From Patella vulgata (lineage: Eukaryota > Mollusca > Gastropoda > Patellidae), in assembly GCF_932274485.2 (NCBI RefSeq), contig NC_065884.2:59830546-59894545 (forward strand): a stretch of DNA of 64,000 nt, read 5' to 3'. Both the position numbers and the translations under genes were made by a program. The stretch's first letter is position 1; each line of letters opens with the position of its first letter. Shown here piece by piece: positions 23,495 to 47,903 of the stretch. Below the pieces are notes generated by a model that saw only the letters and a program-made list of their open reading frames with translations, had not been told where the DNA came from and did not search any database.

Positions 23495-25945
23495 TGGACT
23501 TAAATGAACCGCTTACAGTCGGAATTCGACTCAATATCAGACCATTTCCCTATTTGTTTTACTTGGCAAAAGAAAGGTGTAAAATTCCCCAAATCTTCAC
23601 ATACTAATATTACTTATCGCTCATTTAAACATTTTAATAATGATCTATTCCTCTATGATTTACAACGGGCTCCATATAATTCTGTATATGATCACTGTGA
23701 TCCTAATACTGCACTAGACAACTGGTATGATATTACACTGCCCATTATTAATAAACATGCCCCTTTAAAAACCAAACGAGTCAAAAATGTTCACAAACCT
23801 GATTGGATAACCCCTGAAGTGTTTCATTATATTCATGAACGTGATTTTCATAAGAAAAAAGGCAATACTCTGCAATTTAAACATTTTCGTAATAAAGTTA
23901 AATCTCTTTTTCGTAGTAATAAAAGGAAATGTCTTGAATTATTAGTCACTGATCGCAAAAACAGTAAATAAATTTGGAAAGCCATCAATACTGCTAATTC
24001 TGAGGGTAAATCTCATGATGGTTCTTCCATTCCTGTTGCCCCTGATATTTTTAATGCTCATAATGTTGCAAAGTCCATTATACCTAGTCCATCAAATCAT
24101 TTAGATCGTTCTACCTCTAATGCGATATCTACATTTGTATCTAATCAGCTTGAAAACAATACCTTGTGTCATCTTCCCTACATATCAAAATTTGATGTAT
24201 TCCAATATCTTCATTCTCTTGATACTTCCAAATCAATAGGATTAGATCAAGTTGGTCCTCATTTTCTTAAACTTGGTGCTCCAATTCTTTGTGATTCATT
24301 GACATTTATTTATAATCTTTGTATAGATAAGAATATTTTTCCGTCCACCCTTAAACAGGCTAAAGTTCTTCCATTATATAAATCAGGTCCAAAATTCCAA
24401 CCCAAGAATTATCGCCCCATATCTATACTTCAAACTATTTCTAAACCCTTGGAAAAGCATATTTGTAAACACATTAATAACTGTCTCTTGGATCACGATT
24501 TACTTTATTCTCATCAGTCTGGTTTTAGGTCAAAATTTTCTTGTCATACTGCCCTTACAAATATTGCAGAAAATGTTTATTCTGCCATTAATAAAGGTCA
24601 ATACAGTGGTTTAGTTTTCGTTGATTTCCGTAAAGCCTTTGATATGGTCAATCACTCCCTGTTACTTGAGGAACTAAAATTATACCAAATTTCTACCAAA
24701 TTATGCACATTATTAGAATCGTACTTATCTAAGCGTTATCAATGCACTCAAATTGGTGAATCCAAGTCCTCTCTTGACCTCATAACTCTTGGTGTTCCTC
24801 AAGGCTCCATTCTTGGGCCACTACTATTTAATCTGTTTATTAATGACCTTCCTCTAAATTTGACAGCTCAATGTGATCTTTTTGCTGATGATACCACAGT
24901 ATATTCTTCTTCTACCAATTTTGATCCTCTTAACTCTACACTTCAGTCAGAAACTGATAAAATTATACAATGGTGCAACTCCAATGACATGATAATCAAT
25001 GAATCTAAAACTAAATGTATGATTATTGCTTCAAAACCTAAAATAAATTCCTTATCTACACATTTGTCCATTTCTATTAATTCTACCTTCATTGAACATG
25101 TTTCTGACTTCAAACTCGTATGAGTATATTTTGACTCTAATCTTTCTTGGGACACTCATGTAAACCATTTATGTACTATTTTAAAACAGAAAAACTTTCA
25201 ACTTAGGAAAATCAAATCATTACTTCCAACTGATGTATTAAAATTATTTTATAACGCTCACTTTCAACCACATCTTGACTACTGCTCTACCATTTGGGAC
25301 TCCTGTCAATTTTCTTCTCTTCATAAACTTAAAATTATCGAAAAATTATCATTTAAAATTGTATTCAGCAAACCTATTATTAAATATAATTCTTCTGATT
25401 CTTCATATTCCATTCTTTCAAAATCTTTAAAACTGCCTACCATTCAACAACGTCATTTAATGAATAAATATATATTTCTGTTCAACATATTAAACTATAA
25501 AAGTCCAAATTACTTGTGTTCCTTATTTCAATTTAAAAATACCCCTTACAACCCTATAAATCTTAAATTACAAATTCCACATCCAAATTGTACTAAATTT
25601 AAACATAGTCTTAGTTGTAATGGACCAGTTTTATGGAATACACTTCCAAATAATTTGAACTCATTACATGTTCTCTCAACTTTTAAAAAATCACTGCATA
25701 ATTATATCCAAAATGTTATATAACTATTCTGTATATTTAAATTTAAACCATTATCGGTTTCTGCATTTGATGTTGTTTGGAATGTAAAGTATAGATTTTC
25801 ATTATTCAGTTTCCTTGTATGTATAATATATGTGTATGTTTGTTTTGTATATTGTCATTTAAGGGCAGAATTGTAAACAGGCTGCAAAGCCTAATTTTTC
25901 ACCCTTTTGAAAATAAAGAACTTATTATTATTATTATTATTATTA
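23495..25945 (+). mobile_element. 5'-truncated non-LTR retrotransposon (Jockey/CR1-type LINE)
   Basis: The reading frame enters at the end of the endonuclease (SDHFPICF near 23533). It passes a linker and reaches reverse transcriptase: NYRPISILQTISKPLEKHIC, HQSGFRSKFSCHTAL, VFVDFRKAFDMVNHSLL, TLGVPQGSILGPLLFNL and the catalytic LFADDTTVYSS. A C-terminal part follows, with LDYCSTIWD and NGPVLWNTLPNNLNSLH, ending with TAA near 25723. One frame runs throughout, with only two in-frame stops (TAA near 23969, TGA at 25121-25123). The 3' end has AATAAAG and a (TTA)n tail to about 25945. ORF1 and most of the endonuclease are missing. The low number of lesions suggests a young insertion. The clade is judged from RT motifs only. 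Confidence 0.9.
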
Positions 25946-26489
25946 GTGTACGCCGAAGCATATTATTACCCGAATACAGTTATCTACATGACTGGACCCA
26001 CATTTCCAATACCCAGGACAAGCTGAATTTTACAAGAATTATTTTGAGTAACATTAAAGATATAGATTATATTCTCACTAAAACATATATAAAAGGGCAG
26101 TTATTTCCAGTAAAAGTATGGAATATTAATATATGGAAAGTAGTGACACTCAATATTACTAAGTTACATGCATTAAAAAGAATCTTGTTCCCGCGAATGA
26201 ATGCGCCATTTTAAGCAATAGGTATCACTATCACTTGCTAAATATACAATATAATCTCTAATACTAGGAATATCAGCCCAATGGTCAAGTTCCATTCAGT
26301 ATTTTATAAAGATAATATTTGGAATTGAAATTTTATTGATCTGTGCTGCTCGCTGTAGTATTATGCAATAAGGCCGCTGCCATTTTGTTGTCCACGAAAA
26401 TTTAATGATATAGGCCTGTTTTAAATCCGATTGAATCCAAGCCAAGATATTATTTAACTTTGTTAATTTGATTTTTCTTTCTTGATTAA

Positions 26490-26878
26490 ACATACATTAT
26501 GCAGGAGCTAAATCTGCCTATTGCAGGTCTTTCTTTAGGCCTGAAATGTTATCTAAATTATTAATTAGATATTAATTAACTCATCCAGATCATAATCAAC
26601 TCTTGATGGCATCGCTAGCCTGCGATCTGTGATGGATTATGATCCGATTTAATGCATAACTTTCCTTCACGATTTAATGATTAAATGGATAATCGAGACT
26701 ATGATTTTTGTCGTACCGACTTTGGTAATGATGATCGAGGCTGGGCGGAAATTTCAAAGGCTTAATTCTTAGTTCATAGTGGATCAATTTGAATGAAATT
26801 TTCAGCAAATTGCCTTTACATTATCTAGATTTTTTTTAACAACTGCCAACTCGTTATCTGATATTCCATAATGTATCT
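26490..26878 (-). mobile_element. TTAA-1 MITE copy, reverse orientation
   Basis: TTAA precedes the left edge (26486-26489). The family signature is read in reverse: ACATACATTATGCAGG, AAATCTGCCTATTGCAGGTC, TTTCTTTAGGCCTGAAATG, then TTATCTAGATTTTTTTTAAC and CCATAATGTATCT. The right TTAA is degraded to TTGA. Confidence 0.75.
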
Positions 26879-26954
26879 TGAAATGTTAAATAATCAATCT
26901 AAGTACACATTAGCGTGGGTTGAGTCGGGAGAAATTTGATATTTTAGCGACAAA

Positions 26955-27185
26955 TACCTACTGTTCTGCTCCGAACTGGGCTAATGAAGACGGGCATACG
27001 CCATACAGTGTGCTATGGGGGATATTTTGCCTGGACAGCGTTACTGTGGCCTACTCTTATATCTAATTCCAACTGTCAAGGGATCTTTTATGTTCACGCC
27101 AATGTGTACACGGGACCTCGGTTTTTTGTCCCATCCGAACGACTAGACAGTTGTCCTTGTCAGGCCCTCCGTCCTGCATCACTGA
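26955..27185 (-). mobile_element. SINE-2 copy without tRNA-like head
   Basis: It shows CCTACTGTTCTGCTCC, AATGAAGACGGGCATACGCC, CAACTGTCAAGGGATCTTTT and CAGGCCCTCCGTCCTGCATC in the family order, and stops where other copies enter the tRNA-like head. It starts about 80 bp beyond the TTAA-1 copy. Confidence 0.8.
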
Positions 27186-28335
27186 CCCACCCCTGCAATT
27201 GAAAGCAAACAAATTTTCTCCCCATCCTACAAATATTTGGAATCGTCTGACAAGAATCAACAACAGGCTGGCCTCGTGTTCACAAACCATTCTTAGACTA
27301 TCTATCTATCGTATCTATATCCTATCTATCTAAATGAAATGGCGACAAAATTATCCATGACGAGAGGTAAGGGGGCTTCACCGACAGAATTAGGAAAATT
27401 ATAGGCCTACTGCCGCAATCGTTTTTTCCAGCTATTCCAGTCCGTGAGAACAACAACTAGAAATGGATCCAAAAAAGCCTTATGTTTTGTGATTTTGCAA
27501 TCGAAATCCAAGTCTTTATCGACAGTTGAACTTCCCGAAAAACTTTTGAAATATATAACGCGTAAATGTTAAGGGGGGGGGGGCAGGGGCGGATTTGGCC
27601 ATCGGGCGACCCGAAGGGCCGGTCGGACAAAAAATGAAAATAATTTTGTCCAATTCGTCTAAAAAAAACTTTTTTTGCTGAACATTATATGGGGTGGGTG
27701 GGGGGTATTGGACCGGCGATGGAGCGATAATGATCATGTTGTATGTGGCCGGTGGCTTTAACGGGCCGCCACGCCATCACTGGAATCTGGAATGGGCTGG
27801 TATAATAGACTTTCTGGGCCGGATGTGCTGGATGTGGGCCGGAGGAATCAACTAGCGCTACCGGCAACAAAAATGGGACATTTTTCAATGAAAACATTCC
27901 TACTTACTCAATATTCCTAACTGGTTAATCAAATGGTCAAAATTTTCTCAACTAGTTCCATTTTTTAACCGGTTAAATTCTCTTGACTCTTGGCGATACA
28001 ATGATAATACGTTAATTAATAATATGACGATATGATAATTTCACAGGTTGATGGTTGTAAATTACTTGCAGGTCGGGATTTTGGCCTAAATTAATCGATT
28101 TATGAGATATATTATTTGACAGGGATTATAATCAGATATGCCACCAAATTGCATATTTGGGGTTCATTTTTCAAAATTTTCCGAGTGTAACGAGACCTAC
28201 GTTCAGAGCTGAACTAATTTTACTCATGCTATAAGTGTTTTCTGGCCATCAGAATTCTGCAAAATCCTGCCCCGAACCCAGGAGCTAGCGCCTGTGGTTC
28301 TTGGCTCGTGGTCGCCTCACTCGTATTATGGACCT

Positions 28336-28498
28336 GGACCCTGTTTCTCGAAATCTTAACTGAAGAAAAAGTCAAAATTTTAGTAGATACTTCAATATTG
28401 ATTGGCTAATTAGCACTAAAATCAATCTAATTATACCCAATCAAATTACTAAAATTTGGATTAAAATTATCTCTGTTAAAATTTCGTGAAACAGGTCC
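28336..28498. mobile_element. Short foldback MITE (about 163 bp)
   Basis: The left end GGACCCTGTTTCTCGAAAT and right end ATTTCGTGAAACAGGTCC are inverted repeats. The interior is AT-rich with partly symmetrical TAGTAGATA and CTAATTA segments. No target duplication is certain. Confidence 0.65.
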
Positions 28499-29304
28499 CT
28501 GTGCATCCGTCGGTTTTATTTTTGCACCCCCCCCCCCCCCAACACACACACCCCACCCTGCCGCCCAAACATAATCTATATGCACGCCCTAGAAATGGTT
28601 CCACTACTGGATTGTCTCCGTCATGCTCCAGCCACAACTACAACTATCACGGCTACAACTATTGCATCTATAATGTACGACCCTGATAAATAATGATGAT
28701 GCTCGAAAAAAATCTCACTGTGCAGAGTTCTATTTTTGATGTATGAAGTTTTTATGATATGTTAATTAAAAGCCTCAAATAAAGCTGGGTAACGAGTGGT
28801 GTTGCTGTTTAAAATTACACAGATTTTCAATGTTATTGCGATCCCCGAAAAATTGGTAAAACAAAATAATGATCGATGCTAGAAAAATGTTGTAATTTGT
28901 AGTCAATTCAGTACAAATTCGCCGCATTCAATTAAAAGGACGTAATTTTTAATTAATGTTTCGGACACTTAAAATTTGTTATGCCGACTAATAGAACGCA
29001 AAATTTGTTTTCCCAATTAAGTAATGCATTAATTTTTCCCCACTCTACTCGTATGCCCAAAAAATGAGATGGTGGGTAGCTCCACATAAAGATTTAATAC
29101 CATGTTGTTGGTTGATTTTTTTGTAAATGTGTGTGCAACTCGCTGTCATCGTTTTCAAAGTAAATAATTAATGTAGTGTCTCGTTTTGACCTTTGACATT
29201 AACCTTTCAAATAGGAGAGTGTATCTTATCTTGGCATTCATTGGATAATGCTGGAGGCGTGATCGTAATACGAAAAGACGATTAGTCAAAATGTTGGCGG
29301 TGTG

Positions 29305-29378
29305 AACCAATAGTATTCCTTGGTTATAAAATAGACTCAATAATCGAGAAGTGTATTTGTGGCAAACCTTCTGAGAAA
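29305..29378 (+). promoter_or_regulatory. HPD core promoter: CCAAT and TATA boxes
   Basis: CCAAT at 29307-29311 is followed by TATAAAATA at 29325-29333, about 46 bp before the start codon at 29379. A transcription start near 29355 would leave a 5' UTR of roughly 25 nt. Spacing fits a classical TATA promoter, as expected of a metabolic gene. Confidence 0.65.
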
Positions 29379-41390
<12,012 letters not shown>

Positions 41391-42950
41391 ATTATTCCAG
41401 CCATGTGATTTCTAGTTGTTAACGAGAAGATGAGAAAATGAAGCCTAACAGATTTACATAATTTTTATAGATATTAACTTCATAGATTTTTAACTTCTTT
41501 ACAATGAAAATGATGCAATTACAAGGAATCGAAGGAATTTTTGCACAAGGTATTTTTACGATTACCGATGGCAAAATAATATAGAATAACATTTTACTTT
41601 CTATATAACAACATAATATACATGTAGCTACCATCTTTTCAAGAATATTAAAGATAGAAACAATGTAATTTGATATTTTAGAAGTTTCATGAAAGAGAGA
41701 ATTATTGTTAAACCAAGAATTTATTCAAGAATGACAGAATAATTGAAAATACTGTTACAAAATACCATCTTTTCAAGAATATTAAAAATAGAAACAATGT
41801 GATTTGATATTTTAGAAGTTTCATGAAAGAGAGAATTATTGTTAAACCAAGAATTTATTCAAGAATGACAGAATAATTGAAAATACTGTTACAAAATATC
41901 AAAAATTTTGTGCCTTCTTATTTTTTTTTTTTCATATTCATTCAATGTTGATTCAGGTCCTGTATTATATTTCAAATAACTCATGAAAATTATTTTAAAA
42001 TGTTTGTGGATAAAGTAATTTCCAGTACTTATTAATAATAGGCTGTGTACTGAGGTGGATGTACGTTGTACCCGTGGGTGTCTAGGTAATGTGTAGCCTC
42101 GCATAAATATTGCTTTATCTTACATAATGTCTCAACAAAAATTTTATTTAAGATAAAACAATATTTCTAGTGTTAGTCTATACATTAACTAGACAGGTGG
42201 GTACACAGTCTATAATTTTTGATATTAATAATTCTTAAGAAGTGCATCTATTTTGTATTTTCGGTACCAATTAAGATTAGTAGTGAAATTACTTTCTTTC
42301 TTGTTCTATTTGCCTTTACAAAATACATGTAAATATTGGTCAAGTCCCAGCTGTTCCAGGCAATGTTTTACATTTTGTGCATTTACCATAGAAATAGGAA
42401 AATTTGCAAAATATAGAAAATTTTGACAAAATTCAGCTCTTGAAAATAACTTAATAAATATGTCAATGTTGTCATTTTATAAACAAAAAGCATTAGAGAA
42501 GGTAAATCCGAAAATTAAAACCATATTTTCAAACTGTTATTAGAATTTCAATGAAATGTTTATTACCAGTATATGGAAAGCCTGGTGTCTTGGAATTACA
42601 TCATTTCCATAGTTATTCACCCTGGGACTACTGGAACTTGACCAATGAAAATTGCCAGTATCTGATATGAATACTTACTTGTAATATTTATGTAGTGAAT
42701 TGTGTTACATATATGTTAATTGTCAGGGTCCAATCTTATGTCGTGTATATAAATTACATCTGCTTGTAAGTCTACCGAACATATACAGAGGTGTCTGGGA
42801 CTGTAATATATTAATGAGAGTGATGCACAGTTTGGCTAAAATTTATCATGTAATGTCTGAAAATTATACTAATTCCCAAAAAAGGGCTCTAATTTAAAAA
42901 AATATATCCTGAGATATATTTTTGTGAATAAAGTGGGTTAATTCAGTGTG
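41391..42950 (+). other. Likely HPD 3' UTR
   Basis: No gene-like ORF follows the HPD stop. Candidate poly(A) signals AATAAA stand at about 42453 and 42927-42932 (GTGAATAAAGTGG); AT-richness makes the true end uncertain. It contains an exact-length 134-bp tandem duplication at 41631-41898. Confidence 0.45.
41631..41898 (+). repeat. 134-bp tandem duplication in HPD 3' UTR
   Basis: Units at 41631-41764 and 41765-41898 start CCATCTTTTCAAGAATATTA and end CTGTTACAAAATA. I see only about two differences (AAAGATAG versus AAAAATAG, GTAATT versus GTGATT), so the duplication is recent. Confidence 0.95.
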
Positions 42951-45790
42951 AAAAACTCTTAGAAATGATTATCTTAGTGTTGTGAATCACTCTGATACTT
43001 TTCGAGTAACCAGTGTGTGGTTTGCTTGATAATGAATGCCTGGATAACCAAATCGTACTTGTCAAAGTTTTATTAGTAAATGGTTGTCACTATTATCAAG
43101 ACCATTCCTACTGTAGATACTTACTCCAGTAAGTAAATCTAGTAATTGCAATCTGGGACTGCTCTTGAACTTACAGACTTAACATACAGGAATATTGGAA
43201 AGCAGGGATAAACCAAGAAAAAGAGGTGACTTTGGGGGAGGGGGGGGGTAGACCCCAGCACCTCAGCTCTGCATATATCATGAAGAACAGTAGAACTTAT
43301 CAGTACATGTAATTTATATATAATACCATGAAACGGGATCCAGTACAGGTGAAATATAGATCTGCTTTATATGTTACGTATATATATTGATGTTGATTAT
43401 TTTATGTACAGTGTGTGTACTGCTTCAGTACCGACTGTGGCCCACAAGGCAGCTGATGTTTAAGGTGTAGATAAAGTTATTATGTAATGTCATTTTATAT
43501 CTGTATGGTTTATTTAATGTTTTCAGATCAACTTTTCTTCGTTCTGATTAGCTCCGGTGATTAGGGATTACCGCTGATATATCATACTGTAAACCAAGAA
43601 AATAACGCTTGCATTATATTAAATCTTGGCTTCTATTAAATAAACAATAACAGTCCTCTAAATTCTAAACAGGAGGTGTTTATCTCCTTATAGATTCAAA
43701 TTCAGACATATTTATTTCTTGCCAAATAGGCTTCTTTTGAAAAGACAGTCATAGTTAGCATGTATATCATTCTTGTATCCTGACTTAGATTCTTCCACTT
43801 GCTAACACCGAACCAAGAGCTGTGATTGACTGGATACAAGAATGCATGTATTTCAAATTAATTACATTTCAAATGGTCTCAACATGTTTATATTACATGC
43901 ATAATCTTAACCTCACATATCTTATAAATTTTCCAAATAACAAAACTCATTTACAAATAAATAGAAAGTAGTAGTTGTAGCTGGTGGTTTATCTTTTGCT
44001 TCCATAATAAATAAAACTAAATTTAGAACTGTCGCAAAATGTCAACATTTGCGTCCAACAAATAACCTGTGGATAGATCAAATCCACCTGCCCATTTGTG
44101 GCGATAGAGTATAAATATGTTGATGTATTTTCGTTAATGATTCAGCATTTAATTTATCATTTTCTGTCTGCGATTTCATTCAACCCACCCACCCAGTTCC
44201 ACAGTTTATTCTTTTGGATGCAAGTGTTGGAAGTTTTACAATGGTCCCTAAATTAAATAGCTGTCATGAATTGTAATCAAAAGATGGGCTGAGATTGAAT
44301 GAGGGCTGATGCAATATTAAAAGATTTGTTGGTCAAAGTGTGTTATATTTGTTGATGTGATTTTTGGTGCAATTTGCGGTTTTGCTTTTATCTTAAATAT
44401 TTGTGCAGTATATATATAGATGAATGCTTTTTTGTGCTTAAATAAATATACATATGTTTACAGATTATTATATATATTTTTATTAGATAATACATATATT
44501 TATATATCTTATAAATTAACTCAAATTTGTATTACTGTAATTGAAGTTCAAAGCCATTTTGTTTGGGTTAAAGGGAATCCTGGATTTTTATTTTTACGTA
44601 CAAAAATGTTTCACTACTGATTTCATGGTCCACACAACAATATGATAATAATGACAGATATATTTCCATATTGTATGAAATTGGTTTTAAAGTATCAACT
44701 CTTTCAAAAATTGTCACCTTTAACGGGACACTAATTTCGCCAGTTAGATTTGAAAATGAAAGTAACCTGCTCTTTTAACCAGACACCGAGCCTGATGCAC
44801 ATGGACAAATTGCTTGCGGAAAAGGGCTTCAATCAGGCAAATTACAAAATGAAATCGGGTTTAATATCCTACTTTTCTGCAGCCTATAATCGTACATATA
44901 ATGCATACATGTACATGGTGGTTCTATTTTTGTGATGTAATTTTTTTCTTGACACTTCTGTGATGTTTGAAAATATAGTATACCATAATTTTACTGAAGT
45001 GTAAGTATACCCTATAATGTGAATTTTATTTGGAAGCCAAAGAGTACTAATATTTTCTAAAATATTGTATCAATAATATCTGTATATTCTAAATGTCAAG
45101 TATTATATTAACACAGTATTAACAAATAAATAACTGAATGGAATTTGTATGAAATATTTTTATATTAGAATGTGTGTGGCAGAATGGGTAATGTTGGATT
45201 CTGAAAATCAGTCAAATGCCAATGATATCAAGAATTTTTCAGAATAACATGTAAATGTATTTTAGGGTAATTATTTTAGAAAACTTCTACTGTACTCCTG
45301 TTTATATGAAAATTAACATCAGATCTAATTTTTGTATTTGGAAAAAAATTATGACAAGTGCATAATTATGCCTTTTTAATTTTTGTATACAAGATAAATA
45401 GTTGTGTCTATATATACAGTAATTGGTGAAGGGATGTATTTAGTGGAAACCTATCTTAAGCCTGTAATTCTAAACAATAACACATGGGTTTTAATGGGGC
45501 AGATTACTTTTGGTGGCAAGAGGGGATGCTGGGTCTATCAAATGTGAGTTCCAACATAGCCTCACATTTCAGTCAGATTTGTCAGTCTACTAAACTGACT
45601 GGCAGTGAAATTGGCTGACCGGGGAACTTATCTCTTAGTCAATTTAAGTGCCATAAAAATTTAATTGTATTTATTGTATTTTAAGTTTTCTAGTCAGCCA
45701 GCCAGCCACAACTGGCAATTATGACTGAAATGAGAGTCCAACAATCAGTAATACTAGTCATTTCTATTGATCACTAGAGAAGTTTGAGTT
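42951..45790. other. Intergenic stretch with no gene
   Basis: AT-rich sequence without protein-like ORFs. Small items: a G-run near 43237-43248, an inverted pair ATTCTTGTATCC / GGATACAAGAAT at 43770-43842, and a SINE-2 tail fragment at about 44846-44890 (AAATGAAATCGGGTTTAATA). Confidence 0.55.
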
Positions 45791-45794
45791 GGAT

Positions 45795-46435
45795 TCGGCT
45801 AGTAATGTTATATATATGGTTAATGGCTAGTAAGTAATGTTATATATAAGTTGAAATGGCTAGTAAGTAATGTTATATATAAGTTGAAATGGCTAGTAAT
45901 GTTAAATGTGTAGATACGAGGTGGACATGACCAATAATGTTAGATATAAGGAGAAACTGCTAGTAATGTTAGATATATGGTGAATTGCTAGTATTGTTAG
46001 ATATAAGGGGAGTTGCCAGTAATGTTAGATATAAGGTGGAATTGCTAGTAATGTTTGATATACGGTCAAATGGCTATTGTAACATGCTTAAGGGGGAATC
46101 TTGCGTTTTGATTGGTCAATTGGCTAATAACACCCCTCCGTTTTAGTAATTTCTTTTAAAATGCTAAAATAGCATGTTACAATGTTGATAAACACTTCCT
46201 GTTTCGCATTTAGAGGGGTGTTATTGTCCAATAGACATGTCCTGAGATTTTACATTAGAACGCGTCTTGGGTCCTAATGATCTCAGGGCATGTCTATTGG
46301 ACAATAACACCCCTCTAAATGTGAAACAGGAAGTGTTTATCTCCTAAGTAATGTTAGATATAAGGTGAGATTGCTAGTAATGTTAGATACTAGATAAATT
46401 GCTGGTAATGTTAAGTTATCTATAAGGTGCTAGTT
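45795..46435. repeat. Minisatellite GCTAGTAATGTTAGATATAAGG (period about 30-38 bp)
   Basis: Imperfect repeats of GCTAGTAATGTTAGATATAA plus a G/T-rich spacer run to about 46080 and resume at 46345-46435 after an insertion. One adjacent pair near 45826-45895 is almost identical. Around fifteen units are visible. Confidence 0.85.
46187..46341. mobile_element. Foldback element inside the minisatellite
   Basis: Arms of about 62 bp (46187-46248 and 46280-46341) are inverted copies: GATAAACACTTCCTGTTTCG, then AGAGGGGTGTTATTGTCCAA, with about 31 bp between them. A partial extra copy of ATAACACCCCTCC lies to the left at 46127, so the inserted unit probably begins near 46075. Confidence 0.75.
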
Positions 46436-46569
46436 CATGGTTATCAGATGGCCTGACTTGGATATGTATTTTTAACAGAAATAAAATCCAATACTGTTAA
46501 ATTGTTAGTAATTTTTTGATGTTGATGAATTAGCTATAGGTGTGTGATAACTCTATAAGATTGTGAGAG

Positions 46570-46735
46570 AAAGAAATGGGGTTAATCGTCGAATTGACAC
46601 AAACTATGTCATTTCGGGATTAACATGGTACAATATATTTCAATAATTCGAATTAGCAGTGTAAGGAAACTGGAGGACCCAGAGGAAACCCACATGGTTG
46701 GACAAACAACCCTACTTGTAATGCACAAGATTCTG
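46570..46735 (-). mobile_element. SINE-1 fragment
   Basis: GAGAGAAAGAAATGGGGTTA, TTGACACAAACTATGTCATT, AATAATTCGAATTAGCAGTG and CCCACATGGTTGGACAAACA follow the family order. The tRNA-like head is missing. Confidence 0.75.
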
Positions 46736-46954
46736 TAAAGTTAAGAGGGGTCACTGGTCACAGCTCTGATTAAAACACAGATCCTATAACCCACATTCTG
46801 GATGATGCGAGGGATTAGCCAATGAAACGGTTAGATTATGGCATGATGTGCATGAAACTGCTGTCATAGGGTCAACAGCCGCTCGTATGACCTCTAACGT
46901 GACCTTCCACTACAACCGTTCATGTAGTGTAGGCCATCAAAAGTATTAAAAAAT

Positions 46955-47252
46955 GAAATGAAATATAGATCTGTATTTTGATCAGTATATTTTGATGAAA
47001 CTTGAAATACATGTTTATAACCCAAAGATCTTGTTTCTTTTCAATATTCATGCATATTGGATCGTAACTTCCTGAATTATGGCCCTTTATTGTAAGAAAA
47101 ATCACTTTTTTTTTTTGAGCTTGTTCTCTGTCCATCTCTTGCAAAATGAGGGTTTATCTTGCATGGCAACCGCTTGTTGTTTAGCTTGTTCTCTATCCAT
47201 CTCTTTCAAAATATGGGCGTATCCTGCCTGGCAGCCGCTGTTTTTTTTGGGT
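46955..47252 (-). mobile_element. P1 Pearl-like element, truncated, with doubled head
   Basis: On the minus strand the head CGGCTGCCAGGCAGGATACG, then CCATATTTTGAAAGAGATGG, occurs at 47185-47245. A second diverged head lies at 47115-47175 (GCGGTTGCCATGCAAGATAA), followed by part of the tandem unit (GGGCCATAATTCAGGAAGTT). One element inserted at or near the head of another of its kind, or the head was duplicated. Confidence 0.7.
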
Positions 47253-47903
47253 TTTTTTAAAACTTATTTTGGTCACCAAAATAACAACCATAAAACTTTT
47301 TAATATAGACTACAAAGTGGGCACACATTCATTTTCTTAACAATATTTTATTTAAGATATCTGAAACAACAACAGACATAGCCTATAAAAAAAACACTCT
47401 CTAATATGTTCTAAATAATAAAATGTATCTCTACCTACATGTACATGCAAAGAGTGATTTCAGAATCAATCCACTAATATCTTCAAACAGCTAAACTAAA
47501 ACGCTAACCCTTGTTTGATACAAGTGTAATACAGGCAGGTAATGTGAGTGGAAAACTTGCAATCTCACTATTACATGGCATTTTATCTAACATTGACTAA
47601 ACAAACTATAAATCTGCCTACATGTACATTTGAACCAGAATATGAGCATGGCCAATATATTTGTTATTAAAGGAGCTATATCTCTATTCTTTGGATGCTA
47701 AAGGGGTAATGAGCTGATGTAAACCTTCAATTTTTAAAAAGTTTTATTGTAATTTCTAATCAGTTTTGTTGGTACCAGTAGGGTTTGACATTTCATCTAC
47801 ACATTGTCATTTAGTCTCGTTCCTAAAGGTACATGTCGTACTTCATTACAAATGACGCTTGTGGGCTAAAGAGTTAAAATTGTTCAGTGTCTTTAACTCT
47901 TAA

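Larger units (their letters stand above)
25946..29300. other. Intergenic region between LINE and HPD: no gene
   Basis: Contents: a TTAA-1 copy (26490-26878, minus), a SINE-2 copy (26955-27185, minus), a short inverted-repeat element (28336-28498), a C-run near 28527-28540, and G/C-rich patches around 27560-27860 with repeated GGCC and CCGG steps. ORFs in the G/C-rich patch are proline-rich and not protein-like. The right edge grades into the HPD promoter. Confidence 0.6.

Noticed and set aside
23504-25723. Host genes in the LINE frames
   Set aside because: All carry endonuclease or reverse transcriptase motifs of one non-LTR element.
27583-27860. hAT-type end CAGGGGCGGAT
   Set aside because: No matching inverted end or 8-bp duplication found nearby.
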